Shown here in pieces: positions 53,233 to 64,000 of a DNA stretch of 64,000 nucleotides (its first letter is position 1; every line of letters begins with the position of its first letter). A model generated the notes under the pieces. That model had not been told where the DNA came from, did no database searches, and saw nothing but the letters and a program-made list of their open reading frames with translations. The stretch is taken from the NCBI GenBank assembly GCA_019914995.1, contig CM034129.1:10657725-10721724 (forward strand). Direction: 5' to 3'. The stretch comes from Acanthochlamys bracteata (taxonomy: Eukaryota > Streptophyta > Magnoliopsida > Pandanales > Velloziaceae). Position numbers and translations under genes: made by a program.

Positions 53233-56200
53233 ATGGATAGGTTATGCTGCTTCAGAGCAGGCGGCTGCCAGGTGAGAATTTCTTTATTGTGACCAAGCCC
53301 ACTTTATTATTGAATAGAGTTCTTGTTATTGTTTTTTCCCCTTGTTTGTGATTTTAGTTTCTTCTGGGTAATGATTGGGGCACCATTGGAGATTAAAAAG
53401 AGTTGTACTTTTGATTTTGTTCAGTTGCTTAGCTTTCGCTAAGTAGCCGAAGTTCATCCCGTTAGCTTTTTTATTCGTATGTTTCTTTTCTTGTTCCACT
53501 GACTTCATATGTGAAGTTGAATTTTCCATGTCGAGGTTCTTTTATGTAAGCTTTCAGTCTGTATAATTAACGGAGGACTGCATAGGAAAGGATGTACATG
53601 GCGGTACAAGTGCGCGTTAATTTAGGACGGTTAGAGTATTGAAAATATGATAGCGGACGAATCTGCAATGAATTCCCAGTGTCTAAAGAAGTCAGGTGCA
53701 TATAAATTGCTGAAAAATGTTTATAGCAAGCAATCAATACCAATCAATACAAAGGTGCCACTCATCAGTTGCTAGGAGTGCAGAACTAGGCATGCTTATC
53801 CAAAAGCTAAACTTGGTATCAATCCTATGTTATCATTTTAACTTAGTCGTCTTCTGTGGTCCATAATCACAGATACAAGTGTTTCAAGATGATTTAGATA
53901 TGTTCTGCTTTGGTGTATGTATCAACACAGCTAGCATAATCTGGCTTAAAAGAGTAACCTGATAGTTGCTGTAATTTACAGGCCTCACACTAACTTTGAA
54001 CAGCTATGACAAAAACTCAGCAAATTTTTGACTTACAAACTTAGGACTATAGATGATGTTTGGGATGTAAGAGTTACTACCCAGTTCCCTTTTTGTACTA
54101 TTTCACAACTTTCTTTGGTATATCCATGTTTCATGACTCCAGAGTTGTTGAGGATTAATTTTTCAACTAATGTGATCAATTGTTTCACCTTTTTATAAGT
54201 TACAGCTCGCATGGTTCCACCAAGAGTTCCAAATTAATAACTTCTTATGCAATTTTCTTGGTTCATTATTCCATAAATGGTAGGTGTGCAAGCTATGTGT
54301 AATCATCCTCAAGCTCCTTAGCCTATTGATAGTTATGTTGGTAGTTATATTGAGCTTCTTTTTTGGTGTGTGGAAGATAATATCTGAGAAGTTAGTGTTT
54401 TCATTGAAGTTGGTAGGAAATTCAGGAAGTGCAGGTAAAGGAAAAAATCAAGGTCAAACTAGGGTTTCCTATGGGTTCAGTCTCGTCAAGGGGAAGGCAA
54501 ATCATCCAATGGAGGACTACCATGTTGCCAAATTTATGTACGTGAAGGGTCACGAGCTTGGTCTTTTTGCTATCTTTGATGGTCACTTGGGAGATAGTGT
54601 TCCTGCATACCTGCAGAAGCATTTGTTTGCCAATATTCTCAAAGAGGTTACTGTTCTTCCAATGCAAGATGATTTAGAACTTTCATGTATAACATCTAAT
54701 GTTCATTTTTTTTTTTTTGTGGAATTTCAGGAAGAGTTTTGGATCTATCCAGATAGAGCCATTCATAAAGCTTATGACAAGACTGACAAGGCCATTCTTT
54801 CCCACAATCCTGATTTAGGACGGGGTGGTTCCACTGCAGTTACCGCTATAATCATTGATGGCAGGCACTTATGGATAGCCAACATAGGTGATTCACGAGC
54901 AGTTCTTGCGCATGGTGGACGAGTGACACAGATGACTATTGATCATGAACCTAACACTGAGGGTGAACGTGTGGGCATTGAGGATAGAGGTGGCTTTGTC
55001 TCGAATATGCCAGGTTAGTCTTTTCCTGTTGCATTAGTTCCATTCCATTCTCCTTTAGAAAGTATTGAAGGCATCTAGATACTGTCTGTAAGTTCCTAAT
55101 ATAAGATTTGACTTTTTGTATGTTGCTGCATATTTACAAAAGCAAATCTGCTGTAGAAATAGATGATTGAACAATTAGGAGAAATGAGATTGCTTCTATC
55201 AAAGCTATCAAAATTTTGTCAGTTTATTTTTTTATTGCTCTAAGCTAAGCTGTTGAACCTGACTTTGCTTGCAGATAAAATCATGAAACTAGTCTCTTTT
55301 CTGATTTTTCAAGCATGATGCCTTTCTTCAAGTGTGCAATTTGCTCTATATTAGTAGAACTACAGTCGACAGTTACCTTTATATAGCAAGACCAACAGAA
55401 GTATTATTAGCAACAAGGTTATAAAGAGTGAGCATGCTTGTTTTTCTAAATAGAAAAAGACTATGGCTTTATTGATTTTGTTTGCAAGCTCAGTAGGTTT
55501 TTAAAAAATTCTATCATAGAAGGTATTTTCAGACATCAATAAAGATAGGGAATAGTAAAAAATAAACAACTGTCCCAGTAGATCAGAACTATATCATTCA
55601 TTAGACTGTTGGCATCTGATTTTCATGATTATGCTAATGTAGCTTCTCTGGAGATAATGAAGTTAACCATCATCAAATTGTTCTTTATTTACTTTGATTG
55701 TTGTAAATGAAGCTGTTGAATCATCTTGTTACTCTAAACCATGTGCTTCGCTGACATCACCTTTCGTCCGGTTATTTTATTAATTTGCGGTGAAGCTACT
55801 ACTTAAGCTGACTTGCTGATGAATAAATCAGCAACCACTTAGAATTTTGTATGGAAAAGAATTATAGCAAGCATCTGTTAGGGATGGTATGATTGGCAGC
55901 TTGCCTTTTACGGAACACATAGGTAATAGTGCTGATGTAGTATGTTCTGAATCATGAACATATATACTATCATTGGTTGTGCCTGCTTAATTTTCCTGTA
56001 GTCTGCTTCGCAATGCTCTTTCTCCGATATACAATTAACAGAAATATTCAAGCTTTCAATGTGCCTTTAAATGCACCATCTCCTTTTTCTGCACCATTAT
56101 TCTTGCAACGCCTGCTAAAGTGGACTAGTTTCAAAGATTTAAATATAAGGGAAACGTGTTTACTGAAATTGCAATATGCATTCTGTTCTTCAGCTATTAT

Positions 56201-56833
56201 GGCTTCTCTTATCTTTTCCAAAATTTTCAAGTTGCATGTTGTTGATTCATACTTTTGCCTTGAACACCAATGAGGAATGTCAAACAGCATGTGCATCAAT
56301 CTGTTAACCACCAAAGTAGCAATTGATTCATACTTTTGCTTAGGTGTTATCAAGTGCTAGTAATATAAACCATCGACATGATACTTTCTGGTGCTTTGAT
56401 ATTGTCTCCTCTAATTCGATGTGATCTTGTCTAACCAGTTAATTCTTTCTTTTTCAGGTGATGTCCCAAGAGTGAACGGTCAGTTAGCTGTTTCCCGAGC
56501 TTTTGGGGACAAGAGCCTTAAATCACACTTACGATCAGATCCTGATATCAATCATGAAAATATCACTTCAGAAACTGAGCTACTTATTCTAGCAAGTGAC
56601 GGTCTGTGGAAGGTTTGTTAGAATCAAGGATCTATTGAATATCATCACTTTTCTGGCATCAAATAGAGAAAATAAAAAGTTAATAATTCCAGGTGATGAG
56701 CAATCATGAAGCTGTTGAAATCGCCAGAAGATCTAAAGATCCACAAGCAGCAGCAAAACAGTTGACCACCGAAGCAGTGGGAAGAGATAGCAAGGATGAT
56801 ATATCGTGCATTGTTGTTAAGTTTAGGGCATGA
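53233..56833 (+). CDS. Protein phosphatase 2C, PP2C10-like
   Basis: Five exons give 284 residues (Arabidopsis At1g34750 is ~282): 53233-53271, 54410-54646, 54731-55013, 56458-56612 and 56693-56833. The first exon encodes only [13 protein letters not shown], followed by an 1138-base intron. Metal-binding and catalytic motifs are complete: [40 protein letters not shown] and [10 protein letters not shown]. The close Arabidopsis relatives (PP2C10, At1g22280) form a small non-ABA clade; one of them interacts with phytochrome. The protein should dephosphorylate Ser/Thr in cytosol or nucleus with Mn or Mg. The choice of acceptor at 54410 keeps phase and matches family length; a second AG nearby would break the frame. 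Confidence 0.93.
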
Positions 56834-58322
56834 TGAAAATCACTGATCGTTCAGAGTTCGATTTGATCTCAAGAGTTACATTGGTAAATCTACAAAGCCA
56901 GGCATAAGGAAATCATAAAACACGAGAAAGAAATGTCACTGCATTCCCATTCTATCTGTTGTATATGTTTCCGTTTTCTGTTTTTTTAAGTTTGTGGGAT
57001 GTAAAATTGTTGTTCTATTATTTGTTCGATGTTGCGTCTGTTGTGTCGTGCTGCACTGGGGCCAGAAAGCTCTTCAGCCAAGTTGGAGGATTTATTTAGC
57101 TTATAACAATTGGATTAGTGCATGTTTTCTCGTTATGTTTCATGTACAGTAACTACCACTTGCAAATTTTTAAAAAAAATAAATGCAAGATCTTTTCGTT
57201 TAATGAATTTTTATGTATAAATTATTTTGCTTCTAGGAAAGGTGATTGGTTTCTTTTTATATAAGTAGATTTTAGTACTAGCAGTAATCCACTGTTGTTT
57301 ACAAATAAAATAAAAACAAAAACCAAAAATTTTATAGTTAGATTAATTAATAACAACTCAAAATAACCAAAACAAACACCATTTCAACTCAAGAAATACC
57401 CAAGCATCAAGCAAACTCTATAAAAAAATTGCTAAAACCGAACCAAAAAAAAAAGATGTAAAATTTAAAACCAAGGAGAAAAACTGATTTATCCCAATGC
57501 AGTCGATTGAATCTTTGATCTGTGAGCATAATAGAAAAACTCAGTGCTCATTGTGACTGTTTATATATATATATATATAGAGAAAGAGAGAGTGAGGAGA
57601 AGATATGCCAATGAGTTATACAAACAAGATTTTCAAACAAATTTAAGCGTTCGAAAGTGTTTCTAAAGTGCTTATAAAAAAAAATTATAAAATAAAATTT
57701 TAAATATTTTTATAAATATTTGAAAAATAAAATTATATGTATAATTATTCTATAAATCTATAAAAATTGTACATAATTACTTTGAAATATAAAATTTTTT
57801 TTGAGAATGATAAGCAGAATAAACAAATTGAATAAATTAATATAACTATGGATAGCTAGCTATAAGTGAACTGTCTATGAGAGTTGTTGGTATACAGACG
57901 CTGGTCAAGAAATTGTCATGCAGTATTACGGTCTCAAAATACATAAACAAGTAGTTGATGAAAAAACACACTTGGCCTTCGCTTTGGCTATGTTGGATCC
58001 AATTGGGCCAAGGTGCAACAAAAGAACCAGACACAAAAGAGTATGGAATGCTTCATCAATTCATGAACAAATTATTTTGCTAGAAAGGGTAAAGAAACCA
58101 TGAAGAAAAAACCTTGGATGAAGATATGAGGTCCGGCACCGTTTGACAATGCTTTTCAATAACTTTTTCAATCTTGAGTGAGGTGAAGTAACCATAACAC
58201 TCGAAAGCAAGCTAGTGATCAACTGTAACAATAAAAGATGCCTAACATAGGCTGTAAATGAAGATACAACATTGTCAATGAGTAACATGCAATAAGAAAA
58301 TCTATGGCGTTCATGAGTAGAA
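56834..58322. other. Convergent 3' region between PP2C and metacaspase genes
   Basis: The two genes face each other. The stretch is AT-rich and holds A/T runs, a TA/GA simple repeat at about 57562-57594 and possibly a decayed MITE at 57645-57830. No gene is seen. Confidence 0.5.
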
Positions 58323-61300
58323 TCACAGGATGAATGGCTTCCTGTATACATCGAATGTCTCTGAAGAACAAAGCTGCGGTTCCTGCACGGTAAACAAGAA
58401 TTAAAATGTTCTTCAGCAAAGGCTCAATTTTGGCGAGCATAGTTATCAGGCTACAGATATGACTACTTAAAATTGATAGATTAACGCAACGATGACACAA
58501 AGATTGAAGAGATATTTTGTTTGGTTTCCTTGGAAGAAAAGGCGAGTGATCAAATCTGAGTGTTAATTGGAACTCACTTTCAGAAAATGAGATCCATGAT
58601 ACTTGGTTAAAATGCTAAGGGAGTATGACGGACCAATCACTATCAATAGCTAACTTTTATGAACTCTTTCTTTTACGCAGAATAAGATCCCAACTAGCTA
58701 TATGCAAATAAAAACTTCAACTATCTTTACCGCACAGCAGAACAGGACAAGATACAAACCTGATTCAATCCACAATGGAAAACTTTTCGGATCAAAGAGG
58801 CTATAGGACCACTAGTACGAATGCCAGTATCTGCTTCTCTGATTGCCATCCTCATGGCATTGAGCAAGCTGCCATAAGTTGTGCCACGTTGACTCTCAAG
58901 AGCTTGGATGAAACTGTATGTCATAGCGCCCGTTATAGTATTGCGTGATAGAGCCTACGATATACATTGAATATCTACCAATTAGAGTATAGAAAAATGA
59001 CAAACTAAGAAGGGAAGGAAAACATAAACCATGAGGATTTCGCTAACCATTATATACAGGAGATATAATATGAAAAGTCAAATACATGTAATTTCATGAA
59101 CTACATGGTTTACTATTCCAATATTTGGTGTATATTGTTACTTCCAATAGTCCCACACAGTACAGATAGTAGGAAGGGCCCAAGGACTCATTCTTTTTCT
59201 ACTTCTTTCTTTCATTTCTTCAAAAAACAAAAAAAGATATAGCAAGACTTTCGGGATTCCATCAATGTTGTAAATGTCTAGAGTCACACTGAAAGAACAT
59301 GAGTTAGTTGCAAGTAACAGAGACGTGAGTGCCTCGTAATTTGTTAAAGGACATACATCGAAAAGAACTTAATAACACCAAACATCAAATGAAATGAAAC
59401 TTAGTAACTTCTATGAATATGCCAGATTAAGAAGAAACATACAGCAAATGAATAGATCTTGAATTTGAATGCATCACAACGCGAAGCCCTCTATGGTAGA
59501 TCAACTCGAGTTGTGTACTTAACAAAATCCTAAAGCAAAGCTAAGAGATCCTAAAGTAGTTGTCAGTAATAACAAAATTCGGATTACTTACATTAGTATC
59601 TGCAGAGGTTTGATTGTCATCGCAACCACTAAATGAAATAGCCAGTCCACCACTTGTGCCTTTGTAAACCCCAGATGGTGGTCTATGGTCTTCCCACTGG
59701 CAGTATCCAGCTCTGAGAAAAGCAAACAATTCTCACATTCAAATTCCAGAAAAATGAAATGACTACTCCCTCAATTCACAATGAAATTGAGGTATCACAG
59801 TGTTTTTAATTTGGTCCGGCCATAAAACAGGCCCAACATTAGACAAACAGAGAATGTCTTTTAATTTGTAAAACTCTCACTAACTTGACCATTCGTCATT
59901 GCATACAGAGGAAAAATTCTTGGATTAAATATCAAAATGGCTGATGTACCAAATATTTCTTGCATTCTTGAGTTATTTTGCGAAAAGGTAGCAAGTCAAA
60001 ATTTGCAGCTCTCAAGAACTAGGAATATCACAGATACCAGGAAAACAGCTTTGAGTCGTTACCAATGAAGACCACCATGATGTTAATTTCAAAGTACTGC
60101 CATCTTCAAACAGATGAAATAAGGACGTTAATTGCAGTTGTGAATAATTCATTGTCCGAAATCTATGATCACCAGGAAACTCAAATCTTTATCAGGAACT
60201 TGTCAAGCAAGAAATATAAAAGTTCATTAAAAACCTCTCAAATGGGGCCTTCACTTAAGTTGTCAAAACCTTTCGAATAAAGACAACCTAAAATTAAATA
60301 AAAAATCAGAAACAAGAACCTCAAAAATATTTAGAAGTCAGCAATACCTGTTCATACGGCAGAGGTAGGGAAGATCAAGGACCGTGCCGCTGTGGCATGC
60401 ATCAACAACAGCATGAAGCTTTGCACCAGAAGGTAGCAGCCGGACAAGTGTATCATTGATCTCATCATCTAAAATTGTGCCAGCACCTTCATAGTCAACG
60501 GGACAGAGGGCCTCATCAAAGCCATCAGCTTCATCTGCATTAGTGTCAACCAACTGCACACCATGGCCAGAGAAGTGAAAGATAAGGGAGTCGCCTGCAC
60601 GGCAGCCGCGCACCAACCACTGCATTGCTGCTCGCAGGTTTTGCTTTGTTGGCCAATGGTAAGGGTCAACTTCATCTTCTGTTCACATATTCATGCACAC
60701 AACAGAAGTGCAAATCAAAAAAAAAAATGCTGAATGAAGAACTTATTATCCTTTCCAAAAAATATTAGAGAATTGCTAGTCTTTAGAAAAAAGAAGATTT
60801 TCTAGAGTTCTTGTCAAAAAAATTCTCTCCTTGTATCCTAACAAAGAGAAAGTGCTCTTGAAATGTTCATCTTAAACTTTAAGTTACCAAGTTTGAGGAA
60901 ATCATGTGCTAGAAATAATTAATATATGAAAGTATACTAGGAAATAAAAATTCATAAGGAATACTACACAGCAAAGGGAAACACCAGTAAGCACCAATAT
61001 GCAGTCATCTGGGAACCTAAACCTTTCGCGTAGCATGAATCTCATGCACTGCACGTCATTCACTGTCCCTTTCAACTCATACCTCCTCCCCCTGTAGCTC
61101 ACTCCACACACCAGTGCTCTCTTCCTTCCATGAGCCGGAGGGTAGCTTGGAGGTCTAGGCACCACATCTGCATAACCATAAGCAGGGGGGTAGCCATGAG
61201 CTTGATAGCCATAGTAAGGCAATGAGGAAGAGGAGCTGTAGGAGTTGATTGCACTGGTAACATTGGCCAAGAGACCCTTAACCCATCCAGCAGCTTGCGT

Positions 61301-61435
61301 GGCAGGATCCTGATGCTGCTGCCGGAGATTGGTGATGTTGCCGCAAACTGCACACCTGATTGTGCGAGCCGATGAAGGGACAAGCAGATGCACTCCACAG
61401 CTGCTGCACTGCTCTTGCCTTGCTCCATTTCCCAT
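58323..61435 (-). CDS. Type I metacaspase with LSD1-type zinc finger
   Basis: Five exons give 385 residues in phase: 60985-61435, 60348-60678, 59592-59712, 58760-58954 and 58323-58382. Cysteines 10, 13, 28 and 31 (CSSC...CAVC) form the N-terminal zinc finger. A Tyr/Pro/Ser-rich linker leads to the caspase-like domain from HGRKRALVCG. Catalytic His189 is in FHFSGHG and Cys245 in DACHSGT. The last exon encodes only EPQLCSSETFDVYRKPFIL, the conserved family end. Plant type I metacaspases cleave after Arg or Lys, need calcium, and set the threshold of hypersensitive cell death and protein-aggregate clearance. The short C-terminal exon, 377 bases from the previous one, is easily missed. Which Arabidopsis AMC1-3 member is closest I cannot say. 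Confidence 0.94.
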
Positions 61436-63358
61436 CTCTTAGATGCCTAAGAAAACCAAAAACCAACAAGATATATAGCTGTAGAAAGGGCATTCTCTCC
61501 TTTGATTCCTTTGTCCAGGAATTTATTCCATTCACAATAAGTGCACTGGGAATAAGATTCCTGTTATTTCTTTTATTGTCATTACACCACAAGCAACAAC
61601 TATGAAGTTCTTGAAGGGATTGTAGTGCACAGCAAAGAATATTCCATGTCAATCAAGTTGGTGTATATAAAGATGTTAGATGGATCCAACTGATCAAAAT
61701 GTCAACTGCAATAAACTGATTCTGAGACTGACAGCAATTGACATGCTCAAAGAAATTACAAAGATGCTAACAATAGAATTTCAAAAGAGCAAGAAACAGC
61801 TAGAACTAAGGTTCCCCTTTCACACAGCAAATTCCAGGTGTTCAAATATAAGCGATTCATATACGCACAGAGATGATGTATGGAATGTTAAGGTTCTAAG
61901 CTTTACATACTTCATACACAGACAAATAGCATTTTCACAATTAACTGGAATAAACAAAAGACTTAAGTGAAACAATAGCTTGAAAAGACTCATAATAATA
62001 TATTGACTTCTCCACCAAGGCTTGCATGAAGCTAAAATGCCATACCCCCTAGAGCCATTATCAAAACCTGTCTCATGTCTGCCAGAAACAGCTAGAACTA
62101 AGGTACACTTACTAGTTTATTTAATTGGGGGTAGAACTAATAGCTGCTAGTTCAAGTCTGCTGTTAATTAAAAATGTTTCAGTTTACAAAAGCCTAGCGA
62201 AGCTTAGAACCAAATATTTTTAGATGAGAATTGCTACTTATCAAGATCAAAATAGTATTGATTTGCTTACAGGTTGAGATTGATGTATAAGATTGGTTAT
62301 GAGCAATATCTCAATCAAACTCAACCACCTCAAAATTCAATTGAATCAACCATTTTGACCTCAATGAACAGCATTACTCCTTTTCAAATGAAAGAAAAAA
62401 TCCTATCCATCATAAACAAATTGGTCTTGACTTGAAAAATCCTAATTCCTCAAGGTCGAGATAAATAGACTTGATTGGGAGTTTTGATGCCCATAAACTC
62501 ACGACCATTCAAACTCAAACCTCTCATCTTTGAATTTAAGCAAGTCCAAGTCCACCTCGACTGATCAAGGAAAAAATGCCTTTAATTTGCTTCAAGTTTA
62601 AGATGAATGAATTGGATCAGATAAGAGTGTCGAACCCCTGAACTCGTACTTAATCAGATTCAACCATCTCAACCTTTAATTAGATCAAAGACATCTATGA
62701 CTTAAGTATAAAGCTAGACATTTATGACTACAGTATAAACTGGTACTACTCTCTCAAATGCCAAATAACATGTATCAAGACAGAAGAAGATAATGACTAC
62801 CGTAAAACAATATGCATTTCGGCTCATCATTCAATAAATATAATGAGTAAAAGCAATTGCAGTCACTTAGTAAATATTTAAGGTAAGAAATACAACGTTA
62901 TAACTCAAAATAGTGGAAACTTCTAGTTTCTAAGTTAAATGGTGCAAAACATTATAACCCTTTTGTTTCTGGTGTCAAGTCCTTGTCCGACAATGTTTAC
63001 TATCTTCCTACCTCCTCCAGTCTCTATGAGGGTAATTGCTTAAGGTGTTTCGTCTAGAATTTAGTAGGCATAATCCAAGTTCAACTTCCATAACCATAAG
63101 AAAAATAGAAGATATACAAGATGACCAGGAACACAAAGCAAGATATCTGAAAGCAATTTTTATAATCTCCTTGGCATTTCATCAAACAGTTTTTCATGCA
63201 AAACTAAAAGGCATTTGCACACCACATGAAAACCACAACAGAAATCTAATATCACATTCGTAGTCAAACAGAACTACGTTTTCCAGACTCCTCTTATCTT
63301 CTCCTCTGAAAAACATGATCACATAAAGAAAGAAACAACAGTAACCCTTCCGAAAAAC
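61436..63358. other. 1.9 kb between metacaspase promoter and uL23m 3' end
   Basis: Both flanking genes are on the minus strand, so this is the metacaspase promoter and the 3' UTR of the ribosomal protein gene. A TATATA stretch at about 61663-61668 is a weak TATA candidate. The 20-base phrase GAAACAGCTAGAACTAAGGT occurs twice, near 61794 and 62087. No gene is seen. Confidence 0.45.
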
Positions 63359-63937
63359 CTACTTCCACAACTTCATATTACTCCACGGAAACTTGCTCTC
63401 CCGTTCCTTCTCACCCTTCTTGCCTTTCTCCTCCTTCCTCCCTCTCGTTCTCTGCCAGCTACGGTCCGCATTCTCGCCATTTCTTCTATACCCTCTACCA
63501 AAAATCTCACCTTTCCTTCTCTCATCCAGCCAATGGCTAATTTCATTCCTCCCACCATGATCAACAACATTCCCAGGCTTCTTCGCCGCCTGCGCAGCAG
63601 CAATCCTCTCTCTTTCTTCCTGAATCAACGGAACAGGAAACAAACTAGGGTTTATCGACAAGGGTGATCTGAGAGTGACGTAAGCCTTCTTGTAGTCGGG
63701 TTTGGCAGCAAGGAAAGGTCCGCGTTTCTTCTTCTTCCCTTCCATGTTGAGTGTTCGAACTTGGTCGATCTCGAAGCCGTATAGAGACTCGAGAACGCGG
63801 CGGATCTCGATCTTGGTGGCGGAAGGGATTGTCTTGAGAGCGAACTCGCGGATGGAATCAAACGGTGGAGATGGAAGGAGGAGTTTGATCGGAAGGTTGG
63901 CGAAGTGGATCACGCGCCTACCCAGACGGGTTCCCAT
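63359..63937 (-). CDS. Mitochondrial ribosomal protein uL23-like
   Basis: A single exon encodes 192 residues from MGTRLGRRVIHFANLPIKLL to SNMKLWK. Residues ~25-90 match the uL23 fold region: SIREFALKTIPSATKIEIRR, then VLESLYGFEIDQVRTLNMEG, then KKKKRGPFLAAKPDYKKAYV. The C-terminal half is very rich in Arg, Lys and Glu. It resembles Arabidopsis At4g39880 (ribosomal protein L23/L15e family, from memory). The protein should sit at the tunnel exit of the mitochondrial large subunit. Intronless coding and full length are normal for the family. Its promoter lies mostly beyond the window; only 63 bases upstream are seen. Confidence 0.9.
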   Translation of the reverse strand: MGTRLGRRVIHFANLPIKLLLPSPPFDSIREFALKTIPSATKIEIRRVLESLYGFEIDQVRTLNMEGKKKKRGPFLAAKPDYKKAYVTLRSPLSINPSLFPVPLIQEERERIAAAQAAKKPGNVVDHGGRNEISHWLDERRKGEIFGRGYRRNGENADRSWQRTRGRKEEKGKKGEKERESKFPWSNMKLWK

Positions 63938-64000
63938 CTGTCGATAATCGCTTGCTCGTTCCTTCGTTTCTGCGAGTTCTGAGAGATTACTGTAGGATGA

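Noticed and set aside
58219-58575. Long minus-strand frame after QLTL that could be a longer metacaspase C-terminus
   Set aside because: The exon at 58323-58382 gives the conserved family ending in another frame with a good acceptor, and the long frame is unlike any metacaspase.

Overview
This window looks like a nuclear chromosome segment from a eudicot plant. The genes are split by AT-rich GT-AG introns, intergenic DNA is AT-rich, and every recognisable protein has a close Arabidopsis counterpart. I cannot name the species. Ten complete protein-coding genes, one gene cut by the left edge and one decayed host-gene copy are supported. I saw no tRNA, rRNA, CRISPR array, bacterial-type operon or protein-coding transposon.

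Layout: 1-8.0 kb, minus strand: a triphosphate tunnel metalloenzyme of the TTM1/TTM2 type (uridine-kinase-like P-loop domain plus CYTH domain), cut at its 3' end. It carries a hAT-like element in a coding-region intron and a foldback element in its leader intron. 8.6-11.9 kb, minus: RABH1 (Rab6-type) GTPase. 12.8-13.4 kb, minus: a small tail-anchored protein of unknown function. 15.2-16.0 kb, minus: a WW-domain protein resembling CURLY FLAG LEAF 1. 16.2-21.1 kb: about 5 kb without a gene, holding a tandem repeat and a possible hairpin. 21.1-27.7 kb, minus: ZYP1, the synaptonemal-complex transverse filament protein, reconstructed as 18 exons and 875 residues. 30.0-32.1 kb, plus: an intronless P-class PPR protein. 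35.4-36.6 kb, plus: a decayed copy of a BTL3-type mitochondrial carrier. 38.1-42.9 kb, plus: a TMEM135-like membrane protein. 43.8-44.2 kb, minus: TRM112. 45.8-50.2 kb, plus: a UBP3/UBP4 ubiquitin-specific protease. 53.2-56.8 kb, plus: a clade of PP2C phosphatases near Arabidopsis PP2C10. 58.3-61.4 kb, minus: a type I metacaspase with an LSD1-type zinc finger. 63.4-63.9 kb, minus: a mitochondrial uL23-like ribosomal protein.

The genes are mostly unrelated housekeeping genes and do not form a pathway. The most informative large-scale signal is conserved gene order. From memory of Arabidopsis, ZYP1, TRM112 and this PP2C type sit side by side near At1g22260-At1g22280. RABH1c, the uL23-like gene and UBP3 sit together near At4g39880-At4g39910, with a second RABH1/UBP pair near At2g22290-At2g22310. 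The window therefore looks like one ancestral block that is split over several paralogous Arabidopsis segments. The accessory signal is a set of short non-coding transposon relatives (hAT-like, foldback, Tourist-like with TTA/TAA target repeats) and three intronic or intergenic tandem repeats. I found no convincing previously undescribed functional system.
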